The translations under genes and the position numbers were made by a program. Below the pieces are notes generated by a model. The model was given only the letters and a program-made list of their open reading frames with translations. It was not told the origin of the DNA and did not search any database. From assembly GCA_023105745.1 (NCBI GenBank), contig JALGQZ010000004.1, forward strand, positions 39,136,437 to 39,200,436: a stretch of 64,000 bases of DNA. Direction: 5' to 3'. This DNA is from Austropuccinia psidii. Taxonomy: Eukaryota > Basidiomycota > Pucciniomycetes > Pucciniales > Sphaerophragmiaceae. Positions 34,723 through 47,978 of the stretch are shown piece after piece (within the stretch, counting starts at the first letter, position 1; every line of letters starts with the position of its first letter).

Positions 34723-35306
34723 TCAATACTGGGTTCCCATACAGGTTCTGTACAGCATTCTACGCGTCATACACATCAGAAGAGGGCTGTGTGGTCCCCA
34801 GATGAAAATTTTCACCCTGTATTGGTGGAAACTTCCCAGATGTGGTTTCAACACCACATCTGAGCCCAATAAATAGTATACAGGACTTGTGGAAACCACA
34901 ATCCAGTACTCTGAAGTGAAAAATCTTCACTTCATCCACTTGAGATGGTCTAGAGGACCTTTTAACCCATTTTCAGGATAAAAAGGGACCTTTCTCTGCC
35001 CAAAAGAGGAATCCCCATCATTCTCTTGAATTCCTACGTAATAAAACTGTCCAAAACACTCATACTCTTGGGAATAATGAGGTATAATTATAAATCTAAT
35101 TATTGTAGTCTTTTATTATAATAATCATATTAAAAAAGCTGCACCCAGGGCTTTCAACAGCGCTCACCACCACTAAAATTCTTCTAGTAAAGCCCTTATA
35201 TTTTAATTGAAACCTTCTTTTTATCATTATTATCTGTGTCACATCAATAGGTTAGGCTGTAAATACTATTATTATCACCTCTTCATAGACTCAGCCTGAC
35301 AGACAT

Positions 35307-38300
35307 TTTACAAATTCCATTGAAAATAATTCAATTGGTACACCATTTTCTTACAATTATTACACAACTGGCACACATTTGATGGGACACAGGGAGTAAC
35401 AGATATAAAGTTAATTTGTATCATTTCAATTTCTATTAAATAAAAGTTGAATTTTATATTCTCAATTCAAAACTGAATTTTCATTTTCATAAAAATTAAA
35501 ATAGACATTTCTTCTAGGATAATATACATAATAGTTTGAGAGCCCGTCTGCATCTGTTATAGACTTCCATATTTCTTGAAAAACCCTTAGGATAATTAAA
35601 TATTATTTTTTCAGTTTGTAAATAAGCATTTTGCATCAAGAAAAAATTTCAATGAATCCCAAGAGCTAAGAGGGTCAAAATTATGATCTCTATTAATTTA
35701 AAGTTTGCTCTTTGAACTTTATGTGTCTGCATATTTTATCTCTATCAATTTTATTGTTATGTTTTCTTGGCCATTCTAAAGCTATTCTCTCTCTTTAGTT
35801 GAATTTATAATGAATAATATTATTATATCACACAACAAGTGAAATTTGTTTCTCAAGATTAATTTATGTATTAGAACTCATATATTTTAACAAATATTGA
35901 TTAAAATATTTTGAGAACTGTAAGTTTTCACGATTTTCTTCAATCCAATTAGCTTAATGAATATATTTTTGAGATTATATATTGAAAAGGAAGCTTACAA
36001 GGATCCTAAAGGGTATATTTTTTACTTCAGATACATTGTTAATTGAGTTTTTTTATTGATAATATTCTCTCAAAATGAGTACTTAGAAGTATGGCTTTCC
36101 ATATAGTTTAAATAAATTACAAAATGATTTTTTTTATTCATTCAATAATCATTTTAAAAGTGAACTTTTGTCACCTCAATACTGAAAATATGGTTTGAGT
36201 TTATTCCAAATAGACAAATAAACTCTAAATTAATTTTGGCTGAAAGGAAAAAAATAATTTCCAATAATTTTTTTTTAAATTGCCAACATGTTTCAAAATT
36301 CTTTATACAAACAGTTCTTTATATATAATTTTTTTAAAAAAATACTTGGGAATAATTTGTGAATATTAGATGAGGTATCTTTCTGAGAATTTATTTTTTG
36401 AAAAATTAATGAATTTTGCAATAATATTTTCAAATTTAAAAAACTGATTCAGAGCTAAAAACAATAAATTAATTCGTAAAATAAGACTCAAATAAGCTCA
36501 ATAAAGCTTCTATTCTATGTTTAAAGTGATAAATTTCCTTTTTTTCTGAGTAATAACTCAACAAATTATCATCTTAAATAATAGCTTAGCATATATATAA
36601 AAGGTTTATGGGGGTTTCTACACATAATCTATTTAACCTCCTTACCAAAGAGGAACAAGCTCAACCAGTTAAATTTCTCCCAAAACAAATATCTCTTGCT
36701 TATCTTCGAAACACCAATGATAAACCATGGAGAAAATTTTTTCTTCATATGGCTCTTATGGCTTTGAGAATTCAAATTTGGTATCTATAGATATATTGAA
36801 GTATTTACTACAGGAATTCTTCATGTTTTATATTGCTAGAGAATCCATATTATATTTTCAAATAACAAATTAAATCCAAGGAATGGAACTGTCCATTAAT
36901 TTTGGAAAGGAGCTCATTCTAATTTTTCAAGATACTCCTTGATATTATATTTTGTACAATTGTCACTTATTCTTAGTCCAATTCTTTGTAAGTTTCAGTA
37001 GCTTTTGGTTTCTACAAAATTTCTGGAAAAAAAATTAAGTATCTTTTTATTTATTTAGATATGGTAATGTTGAATACATGTAAGTATTTTTTTTAGCTCT
37101 TATTAATTATACTTATAACATAGAATGTATATAGATTTTATATAGGTCTTTTAAAGCCTATTACAAAAAGAGTGCTACTATATTCTTCAAAATATTTATA
37201 TCTGTTTCTATTAAACAGAATAATAGTTTCGTACAATGTTTCTTCGTACTTTTCTCGTAATAATTGATATTTAATAAAAACATGAAAATGTTTTTTTGAA
37301 TCAATAGTATTTTATATCTCAAATTCAGAATTATTATTTGATGAAGAAGGTAATTTATTGGTTTTTTTAAATCCATATGGATTCAATGGGATCATATCTT
37401 GTTTTAATTAATTAATTTACTTTGAGAATTCTCTTAAGAAAAAGCTCAACATTATTTTCTATTGAGAATTTCAATTTCTCCAGAATTTCCAGGATTCTTA
37501 TTCATTATGAAGAAAAATATCAGATCATCTCCAAATTAACTGTTTATGGGTTCGAAAAACATACAAAATGGAATAAAGAAAATTCATTTTCCAAAAATGA
37601 AATTTTGGTTAAATTCAAATTATACCATTGGGACTGATAAATTTATGTTTCCAAGAGAAATCTGGCACCAGTCCTACTTGTGTCAGTCCTCATGCTCCAG
37701 GGTATATATAATCACAGGGTCCTTTAAAGGGGTCTTGAAATGAAGCAATGAGCTATTATTAAAGCTTTATCTATGGATCATAACACAAAAACTATAATCA
37801 GACGATCTGTGAGAAATCGGCCCTCCAACTGCCATTTGGAGAATCAAATATTAACCTCAAAAGCTATATTTAAATTTTACTATTTCAAGCTATTTGAATA
37901 GGAAATTTAGCTATTATGAATTCTACGAACTCAGACATCTGTTATACCATTTCCTTTTGCTAGAAGTTTGTCAAGTTGTCGATATTTGGAAATATACTTT
38001 TACCATGGTAATATTCCGAAATAAGATAATCCAAAGGGGCTTCAGGATCAAAGCATAAATTTCACCCTGTACCAAGTAAAATTCCCTCAAACAAAGAAGG
38101 TGTTTTCTACATTGGGATGGGGGTAAAAGGGCCAAATATTCTCCTTCAGAAATAGAAGGCCAAATCTCCACCCCTAAAAAAAGAATTCCGACATATTGTG
38201 AATATAATTCAGATTATAAAATATCTCTGTAAAAGAATTTCAAAGTTTCATGCGTAAAAATAGATATGATTTCTTTTTCAAACCAAATAAATTCTACATA

Positions 38301-40047
38301 AACCATCAAATTTTCTAATTGTTCCACAAAAGAAAATTTTGAAAATGATTAATGTAGAGTAATTTGGTACCAAAGAGGAATTATGATAATTTACGAGTTT
38401 TTGAGACTTCTTTAAATCTTAATTCCTATGAAATAAAATGGGCCCACTTCTGTTTATTTTCCAAAAAGAGTTTTTGGCCATAATTTTCTAAATACACATA
38501 AGTGCTTATGTATTTTCGAGATTTTTCCTATTTATATTTACAAATACCCAATCAATATCATACCAAATAATATTGAAATTAAAGGCCAATTATAGTTGGT
38601 ATTTTTGATAAGATTTCCTTGAATTTGAGAACTTAATTAGTTATTATTGAGTTTGAAACTCAAAAAATAAGGTTGATATTATTTTCAGAACTTTTTCCAT
38701 CATCAAATTTAAGAATTGAATATTAATTTCAACTGGTTATAATTAAGAATTCCCCATAATTACTTATCCAGATTCAAAATATTTCTTTTATTTTTCTTTT
38801 TGAAAAGTTTTATAGTTTTCCCTATGAAAATTCAATTATAAGAATAATTTTGAGAAATATTTACAATTCTCTCAGCTTTAACTACTTATTCAAACAAGAA
38901 TATCAAAATTTTTGCAATATTCAATGATATTATTTTTCATTTCCTTTGAAGGGTGAATTAGGACCTAAATTCAATTACCTTTCATTCTACTTGTTGCTTC
39001 AGATTAGCTTCTATAAGAAAGCTGAAGTTAGATTCCAAGAAATTTCATGAGTGATACATATTAAACTTCAATTTAGTTATGCGTTTTTTTTTAATTCTTT
39101 TCAATTTTTTCAGGACTTATTTCATGCAAATGCCAATGGTTTAACAAGATTTCTTATGTTTCATGAATCACAATTCCTCTTTATTTGAAATTGAAGAAAC
39201 AAAGAATTCTGATAAATTATAGGAATTCTATAGCTCTTTCACTCAAAATGAAAAAAATATATTTATGTTAAAGAGATTAATCACATATTTTTCTCATGGA
39301 TTAAGTTTACTTTCATACACATAAAACCTATTTTAAAAGTTTTAATTCTTTGAGAGTACCAATCTCTTAATTGGAGAAAACTCATCATAAATGAAAACTC
39401 CCAAACTCACAAATTACCTGTTTGGTTACATTTCATATGCTATTAAATACCTATTTCATTATTACACAGCTGGGTTTGGACATAATTTAGTAATAAAATA
39501 TCTAAAGACACTTTTATAGGCCCACAGACACTGAGAATACTAAATAAGAGTCACTCAAGTTACCAATATATTTCCAAAGGGCTGTTTCAAAAATTGGTAT
39601 GTGGGCTGTCTGAAAAATGACCCGTTTTGAGGAACTAAAAGAGAATCAAGAAAAAAATTGCAAAATTGCAAATATCAAAGTTTTTGTTGCTCACCTAATT
39701 AAAATCGTCTCAAAATAAATAATCTTTGAGATTAATTATTGTATTTAATTTTTATAATTATTATTCTTAAAGTAATTTAATTGAAAAAATTGGTTAATTT
39801 TTTTAATTGAAACACAAAAAAAGGAATTATGAAAAATTCATGGGCACTTTTGAGTTACCCAAATAATAAATGAATGACTTTATGAAAAAGAATTTTATTT
39901 TAATGATATGTGGTAGCTCTTTCAAAAAAAAGGAATTTGTTACATGAACTTACCAAAACTTATGTGATTTTTTACCTTTTTTTTAGCTTCAAATAATAAT
40001 ATGCTAAATAAATTCAAGAGATTATGGGTATTTACCAAAACCACTTG
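35307..40047. other. AT-rich stretch without a supportable gene
   Basis: No domain-bearing open frame. A 60-codon frame at 36608-36790 (MGVSTHNLFNLLTKEEQ...) starts 9 bases after a TATATATAAAAGG box and has protein-like composition, but it is too short to judge. ACACATAAGTGCTTATGT at about 38490-38510 and TTACCAAAACTTATGTG at about 39950 resemble the TIR words of the 14785-16317 element. Confidence 0.4.
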
Positions 40048-40165
<118 letters not shown>

Positions 40166-40314
40166 ATATTTATCAATTTATAATCAATAAATTAACTTGT
40201 TTATTTATTTCTTTATTTATTAATATATTAATTTATTAATTTCTCAATTGATTATATCATTTCTCATATAGTTATTTTGAAATCTTGAAAAAAGAGATAT
40301 GGATTGATAAAATT

Positions 40315-42234
40315 TGTGAGCCTGGAGGTATATCTTACATACCAAAATAGCTCAAAATTGATTTCAAAATAACTTCTTCAATATACATAACCCATAAGTC
40401 ATGTATATATCAAAAATTCATTATTTTCATATACAAAAAAGATGGATAGCATTTTTGTGAGTAAGTAAGTCCATGGATTTAAGGCCAGATTTGTATTCTA
40501 CACATAAATTCACCTAGGGTAACTCCATAGGCTTAATAAGCTTATATTAATTCTATGAGGTGGTGATATGGAAAATAATTCAACACCTCATCCTTAATAC
40601 CACATAAATTAATTGTGAAAATTGTTTTGTGCATTTTTGCGCCAAAATAATGGTATTGTTAGAAATACCAAGTTAGATATACACAAATAATTTTGTTATG
40701 CATGTTTATTGAATAAAAAATTACTGTATTCTTAAATAAATTTTTGGTACACTCATAGTGGAGATCAATCTTGAAGCTTGAATTACTATTTTTGACATGA
40801 AAAAAGCTAAGCGGGACAAAAGACATCAAAGAGAGGCAATGTACCCAAATTCTGAGGTGTCTGAGAGGTTTCCAGCTCCAAAATTTGGATCCATTGCTGA
40901 TATTGGAACAATTGGTATATTGAAATTTTTTGGTAACCTTGTCATGAGGTCAATATCCCATTAAATCATGAGAAAATAGCAAATAAGCTGTTATTTTAAT
41001 ATGACAAGGAGGTAAAGAAAAGCTATGACTCCTTCAACCATGTTCATTATTAATGATTCTCCATGGATAAGACCAAAAGAACTAATGAAAGCCCTTTTGG
41101 ACTACTATCCATGAAATTACCCCTTGGCAATCAGCTGTCTCTATGCTATTCACCTATACCATGTAGAAAATGAGGTAAAAATTTGAAAATTCATTAAAAG
41201 ACAATTTGTGATGAATCATTATGAAGCTTTAAGGACCAATGGAGAAATAAATAATACACACTAAAGCCAAAGATATTGTTCCTTTGTAATTAAAATTGAA
41301 AGTTTTACTTATAGTCTATTTTTGATTATTCCATGTGAAACACTGAATCTTCAAAAAATTACAGGGAATACAACCTATGATGAAATTTCCAATAAAATTC
41401 ATAGATTTTAGAAAAAGCCATTTATTTTTAAATTGAATAATAATTACAGTAGTAACTCCTTTATTTCTTAACCATAAATGGGTTGGTAGAAATTTAAAAT
41501 GACTTAATTAAATAATTATGATAATATTATGTGAATAAAAGTGATGTAATCAATAAAACAGTTCATTTAACTGGTTTCTAACTCAATTCTTTTCAGTTTT
41601 CTCCATGGAATGCCTCTGTGAGCTGTTTTAGACTTAAAAGAAGCTTACTATTGCTATTTTCTCCAGACATCATCTTATCATTCAGTTTAAACATTAATAC
41701 CATCAGTAAATAGTAGTTGAAATCATTCTTAAGCATTTTTATCTTTCCAAATCAATCAGAGAGAAATGAAATAAAAGAATATTATTATTTACAATATTGT
41801 TCAACTATAAAATGCTACATTACTGTTTTGAATCAACCTTTGATCCTTTAAATCCACAACCAGTCCATTAAATCACTCTACCAGATCTTTTCAAGGTATT
41901 TTTGAGTAATAGTGAGTGATTTATTGAATTCTTCAAGTTTTTCTTTAGTTTTTCAATTTTCTTCAATAATTTACAATAATTATTGATTAAAATAATTTTA
42001 CATTACTTTAATAATAAGAAGTTTTATTATCAAATATTCTTCTAGTTGATTCTAGTAGACAATTACTGCTTACCATTATAATCACTAGTAGTATGTAAAA
42101 ATTGAAATAAATAATTAAGAAATTAATCATTTATTTATGGTTATAATAAATTTATTTATTATATTTCATAAGAGCAGTCATAGTACTTTTGATTAACAGT
42201 AATATTATCAAGAGCTTCATAGACACATCTTACA
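40315..42234 (+). mobile_element. Solo LTR of the element A gypsy family (1.92 kb)
   Basis: It starts TGTGAGCCTGGAGGTATAT and ends ATCTTACA, the same ends as element A's LTR in opposite orientation. Internal matches include GCAGTCATAGTACT (42173-42186), ATTATCAAGAGCTTCATAG (42203-42221), GGGACAAAAGACATC (40813 onward) and CACCTAGGGTAACTCCATA (40511 onward). No primer site follows the 3' end and no gag precedes the 5' end. Flanks are AAATT (40310-40314) and GAATT (42235-42239), a 5-bp target duplication with one change. It lies about 720 bp upstream of PRP40, in the same orientation. Confidence 0.8.
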
Positions 42235-42955
42235 GAATTCTTGTCATTCAATATAGATTAATATAAAATTATGAATTATGTCAAAGTAAAATTCTGATTT
42301 TATTTCAATTAAATAGACTCTTTGAGTTTATTTTTCCAATTTCCGCAATGAATTAATCATCTTTTTTGACTCATTTCTCAATTAGATTTTAAAAGGTATT
42401 GAAATTACAAAACTCACCTTTCATTATGAAGCTTTTAGTTTTTAATGTTTTATAAAATAATTTTTCTTATTTAAAATTCTTTTCAAAAAAAATTCACATT
42501 TTCAAAAGTATACCCACAGATTTTCCAGCAAGCAATGGATCTTCATGTCTAGTAGCTAGTTGTGGCTAGTTATATTGCCTAGAATCCTAAGTCTTCAAAA
42601 GAACTTTATTCAAGCTGTTATGCCTACGAAATTCTCTCATTTTTTTCTTATCACAGTTTATTTCAGTCTGATGGTAAGTAGTATATAGATTTTTCAATGA
42701 ATTTGGCTAGGTTTAGTGTCTTGTGCGCAAAATAGCACAGGAAGTTGTGCCAAAGTTCAGGAGGCTTTTTTTTCCGGTGAAGTCGATTTAATCCCATACT
42801 TTCTCTTCACCCACTTAAATTATGGGCAAATAAAGTGTAAGCCATTGTCGATGTCTTGTCGTCCAATTTGATCCCTCAGCCAAAATTCAAGATTTTTCCT
42901 TTACAAGCTCAGAACCACTCACGCCCGAGGAACAAGGCCATTTTGAATTTTTATC
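42235..42955 (+). promoter_or_regulatory. Upstream region of PRP40
   Basis: The first ~400 bp are AT-rich remnants. From about 42690 the composition shifts towards that of the gene (TCTTGTGCGCAAAATAGC), and this part likely holds the promoter and 5' UTR. No clear TATA box was chosen. Confidence 0.4.
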
Positions 42956-45900
42956 ATGGTGAGTCTTTTATTCCTCGTTTCATCCTCCATCTATGCCTAC
43001 CTATGACTGATTTTATCCTCGTTTTGGAAAGGCGCCCTCCTGGACCGAACACAGGTCACCCACCGGTCGATTGTATTGGTATAACGCTCAAACCGGGACG
43101 TCGTCTTGGGAGCGTCCAGATGATCTCAAGTCACCCGCTGAACGTGCGTTAGCTTCTACTCCCTGGAAAGAGTATCAAACTGCTGAAGGCCGAAAGTACT
43201 GGCACAATACTGCGACCAAAGAGACCACGTGGACTTTGCCTGATGTCATCCGTCAAGTTATTGAAAAAGTTGCTGCTTCTGCTCCCTCTCCGCTTCCACC
43301 ATCTGCTCCTGTCTCTGCCCCTGTCTTGAATCAGCCATTATCTTTGCCTCCTGCCTCGGCCCTTCCAGCTGCCAACGCGACTGTGGTTTCCGCCCATCCC
43401 ACCTTCGTACCTGCCTCAAAGTCTCTTCCACAATCAACTCCAATTCAGCCGAATCGGCCGCCAGGTCCTTCTAATCCAATTGGACCTGCTAACCCTGCGG
43501 GATTCGCCCCTCAGATGGTCACCTTACCTCCTCGCCCGATGGCCTCTATTCTACACTCCGCTCCCTCCACAAATCAAGCTCCTGCCCCATTGCCCGACTT
43601 CAAGACTCCGGAAGAGGCTGAACGTGCTTTTATAGGCCTTCTTCGTTTGAAAGGTGTCAATCCTTCTTGGACATGGGAACAGACTATGCGTGATATCATT
43701 ACTGAACCTCTCTATAAGGCTCTTGATACACTGGCCGCTAGAAAGGCTGCATGGGAAAAGTTTATCGACAATGAACGAAAGCGTGAAAAGGAAAATAGGG
43801 AAAAAAACATTGCCCGAGTTCGTAGTAGCTGGAAAGCTGGTCTTGATAGCCTTGGTGAGGAAAGAACAATTATAGATGAAAAAGGGTCTGAAATTAAACT
43901 CCCTGGTGCCCCTCCTAGACTGTGGTGGACTTGGGAACGACTCAAAGTCGAACTTGAAAAAAGAGTGCCTGAAGTTTGGAAACTTTGTCGTGATGATGAA
44001 GAAAGGAAAGTACTATGGGATGAATACCTGTCTGAATTACGACAACGTGATACGATGGTTGCCAATCAACTACGAGGAAGGCAGCAAGAAAAACTTACTG
44101 AACTCTTGAGAGCTCATGAAGAAAAATTAAACCTACCTGGCGAATTAGAAACAATTCAATGGAGGCTCGCCCAAGAAGCTATTTTACAAAGCGAAGAATT
44201 TCAAAATGATCCGGATTTGCGTAAAATGGATGACCTTGATATGTTGATTGTGTTCGAAGAAGAAGTCAAGCGCGCTGAAAAAGAAACCATGGAGCTGAAA
44301 GCAAAGCAAAAAGACGAAAAACGTAGAAGCTGTCGTAAAACTCGTGCTGCGTATATTCAGCTGCTTCATGAATTGAAACTAGCCGGGGAAATTCAAGCTG
44401 GAACAATGTGGAAAGAAATATACCCTCTCCTTGAGGATGATCCACGATATCAACACATGCTTGGAATTTTTGGAAGCTCACCTCTAGATTTATTTTGGGA
44501 TATCATAGACGACCTTCAGAGCGAGGTGGAGGAAAAACAAAAAATTGTTGAGGACCTTCTTGCCGACAGAGCCGAAAAGGTGTTGGAGACAACCGAGTTT
44601 GACGAATTTCTGACTTGGCTACCTAGTGATATGACGCCCCATAACATAGACCAACCAATGCTCAAACAGGTCTTTCAAGTCGTTCGTGTCCTCAAGCTTA
44701 TTCTTTTCATCGCATCTTTTATTCAGGCTAATCGATTCTTACTATTTGAATTTTTTTAGCTTTATGATCGTGCTGTCCGCATTGCAAAAGACGAAAAGCG
44801 TCGAGCAGAGAAACGTCTTCGAAATCAAATCGAAGATCTTCGATATGCTCTTAAAAAACTGTCACCACCCATTACTATTGATGCTTCATATGATGAAGCA
44901 GTAAGCCGATTTTCTGATTTGATCGAATTTAAAGTACTTGAAGGGCATGATGAAGGCAGAAAAGAAGCTTATAACAGGTATATGGAACGCTTAAAAGAAA
45001 AGGCTTCAATTGAAGACAAAAAACATCGACGAAAGGAAGATGAACTTCATCGCTCAGATTCTAAAAAGAAAAGCTCATTGCAACAATACTCCGACGACGA
45101 GGAAAGTGTGATCTCTAGTAGCAAGAAAAGACGAAAGGATTGGTTTAATGATGATAAGTACCATAGGCATCTGTCACCTCGTAGTAATCGAGTTGAAGAT
45201 ACGACCTCTTCTCCCAGGACGGGTGGTGATCATCGAGATGATCGAGACTATCATGATCGTTACAAAGACTCCGAACGAAGTCGTGGAAGAGGAAGAGATT
45301 ATGATAAAGAAAAAGGACGAGACTATGAAAGAGATAGAGAACGCGAGCTAGAAAAAGATAAAGAACGGGATTATGATAAGGAGAAAGAACGAGAGCATGT
45401 TAAAGAAAGATCACGAGGATTTGACCGAAAACCTGAGGTCGCAACTGACCATGTGCTAGATGACGATGTAGAAAAACCAACGAGCAGAGATCGGAATCGC
45501 AGCAGAGAAAATGAGCGCAACAAATCAAAAGCCAAAGACAATAAAGATAGGAGCAATGAGCCAACGGACGATCGTGATCAACTTCATAGCCGGTCAGCAA
45601 CTGATGACCGAGAGCGCCGCAGGAAAGAGTATGATCTAGACCGGCATGGATCCCGACACCACCGTTCATCGCGCAGAGAACGAGATCACGAAGATCGCGA
45701 AAGTAGCAAACATCGTAACGGGCGCTTTGAAGACGAAGATCGTCATTCACGTGATAAGAAATCTGATCATGACTTGTCGGAAAAACGAGCGCGCAGCCGA
45801 GATCGATCTGAAGCAAGGACAACGGGCGAGCATATTGATAATGAGCGAGAGCTAAAGGTACGTCAATTTGCTCTTTGGTTTCAAACGTTAAAAGGCTGAT

Positions 45901-45994
45901 TTGTGTCACCTTCCAGCGAGTAAAAACTGAAGAACTAAAGCAAGATAAATTGACGGAAAAAAGCGATGGAGAAGAAGGTGAATTAGATGGTTAA
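42956..45994 (+). CDS. PRP40: Pre-mRNA-processing protein PRP40 (WW and FF domains)
   Basis: A U1 snRNP-associated splicing factor that bridges the 5' splice site complex and branch-point proteins in the nucleus. Four exons are inferred. 42956-42958 is only ATG; a 73-nt intron (GTGAGT...GAAAG) follows. Exon 2 is 43032-44669, then a 90-nt intron with a weak GTCTTT donor. Exon 3 is 44760-45857, then a 59-nt intron (GTACGT...TTCCAG). Exon 4 is 45917-45994. All joins are phase 0; product about 938 aa. Two WW domains (W5-P30; W46-P71) precede a Pro/Ala-rich linker (about 80-190). FF repeats start at TPEEAERAF (about 192). The last FF-like region spans the 90-nt intron (LYDRAVRIAKDEKRRAEKRLR). The C-terminus is a long Arg/Asp/Glu/Ser-rich tail (about 640-913) ending EEGELDG. 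No breaks; the family call is very secure. Confidence 0.95.
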
Positions 45995-47973
45995 ACGCGA
46001 AATAAGCAATATTTCCAACGAAAAGTTTTTGTTTTTTTTCAACGGCAAGGGTGTAAACAAGCCTTGCATTTGTTTTTCTGGCAAAATGAAAAATTGTCAT
46101 GTCTTTTTCCGTATAAATAGCAAAGAAATGGGTGAGATATACTAATTACTATCTCAAAAAACATTGATCTACCCCTCTCTCCCCCCACTAGTCCAACGAA
46201 GATAATATTAATCTACAGCGTTTTTTCATGTGTCGGCACCACCTTTTGCGAAGTTATTTTTTTCTTTTTTAAAAAAATACTCCTTCACAATGAAATAACA
46301 AAATGTCTCCCAGTTAAACTAAAAAACGACAAGGAAACTACAATCACACGTAAATAAATATATATAATGTACAGAGTAGTCAAGAGAATCTTATTTTTGT
46401 GATTTTTTCTTGATGGCTTGAATGTTCATTATATTTATTATTATTATTATGCCCTTTTTTCGAATAATAATGATGACACGTTTCCATTACCTTGCTTATA
46501 TATCTTGAACAAAAGAAAACAAGGAGTCTTACTACAAATTGTTAATTGAGAGGTTCAGTAATATACACATTTGATTCTTTGAAACTCATTTGTGGATTTT
46601 CATTTTATATTTACTGTAAATCAAGTCTGAATATTTCTGTGAAGACTGAGGGCATATGCTGGTAGTCAGTGTGTGACTGACTAAGGCCATTGTTACTTTT
46701 ATTTTCATCATCTCAAACCTGAAAAAAAAGACAAAAACAAGGCATGGTGATTAGAATTATTTCTTTCTAAAGATTTGAAAATGGAAAGATTAAGTCAAAG
46801 TTTGAATTTAAATTTGTTGTATGATTAGGTATGAATAGTAGCTCGTCATAAAAGATTTTGGTATTGAAACCTACTCTGGCTACCTGAGTTCATTCCTCAA
46901 GAAAGTGGAGCAAGAGTTTTTTTTCTGACATCAGGATTTTTCCATTTATGCATTCTTTGACATCAATTATCAAATTTTTGAAAGATTGGGACTTGAATTA
47001 TCTAATCTTCAAGATTTGAAAAAGACCTCAATAATTTAAGGTTCTGAAAAACAGATAAATGTTAAAAAAACCAATGCTTTGCACAAAAAAACTACCTGTG
47101 ATTTTTTTTGAAATAAATCCTGGGGAATAGAATGTTTCTAATCCCATGCCATACTTTTTTGGATTTTACAGGAATTGAAGTTGAAGTCCTGTAAAATCAA
47201 AAAGCTTAGGGCCATTGATGTCAATGGTAGAAACTGAATGCTAGGAATAAAGTTGATAGTAACTGCTGGCTGCTACTGAGAATGGTAACAGAAAACTATT
47301 ACTATTGATAGCAATTTTCAGCTGTCATAAGAAACAAACAAAATTGGCTTGTTTTTCATTTTTTATCCTCAAGTTCATTTGTAAAAAGTGTATACACCAA
47401 TTTATTTCATTTTATTCCTCACAATCTTCATAACTTCTCACAAATCTTACTTTAAAGAAAAAGTCAAATGTTTCTTTTAAATAACTAGTAATAAGCTAGC
47501 TACTAATAATATTAGTAACAGCGAGAACATTTTTTTGAGTCCACAGGACTTGAATTATTGCAAAATTTGATAAATTATAAGGTGGGTGAGTCCATATGGG
47601 GTTAGAAAATGTGAGGTTCAAAAATCTTGTGAGAAATACAGTGTATCAGTAAATTACTGTAGATATCAATACAATAAATTATTGTTTTTCCTTTGAGAGT
47701 TCTATTTTCTTTAGTATTATTACCTTGATTCATTTTTAAGAAGTTGATCTTGTCTTTAATGAGAGAAAATAACTTTTTATGTGAAACACATACTCCTGAG
47801 AATTGGAATTAAGTATGCATATGAGCTTTACTTTGAAAAAGTATCAAGATTTGGAAAAGATGATAGTTAATAGGCAGGCCTTTTTATATAGTTCTTAATG
47901 GAAGAGATCAATTTGTTTCAAAATTCCACCCTTAAATAAATTATATCTAGAAGTAATAGGTGTTAAATGGCTA
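45995..47973. other. 3' flank of PRP40 and AT-rich spacer
   Basis: No gene. TGTACAGAGTAGTC at 46368-46381 resembles a motif downstream of the F-box gene. A perfect 12-bp inverted repeat (GATTTTACAGGA / TCCTGTAAAATC) lies at 47162-47173 / 47187-47198, and an 8-bp one (TAGTCAGT / ACTGACTA) near 46662-46682. Confidence 0.4.
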
Positions 47974-47978
47974 AATAT

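Larger units (their letters stand above)
28316..35301 (+). mobile_element. LTR-like element S, copy 1 (1.38 kb without the nested CACTA transposon)
   Basis: Two blocks, 28316-29120 and 34723-35301, together align along their whole length with 47979-49357. It begins TTTCAGCCTGTGACTC and ends GACTCAGCCTGACA, flanked by the 5-bp direct repeat GACAT (28311-28315; 35302-35306). That size and a CA end suggest a solo LTR of a gypsy-type element, although the first two bases are TT, not TG. A TATA-like GATAAAAAGG lies at 34977-34986 and is conserved in the other copy, which suggests plus orientation. A perfect 10-bp hairpin (CAGATGTGGT / ACCACATCTG) lies at 34837-34862. No coding potential. Confidence 0.85.

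Noticed and set aside
37971..38171. 66-codon minus-strand frame
   Set aside because: No motif and no conserved neighbours; composition-driven.
43712..44065. Minus-strand Ser-rich frame inside PRP40
   Set aside because: It is the antisense shadow of the PRP40 FF-domain coding sequence.
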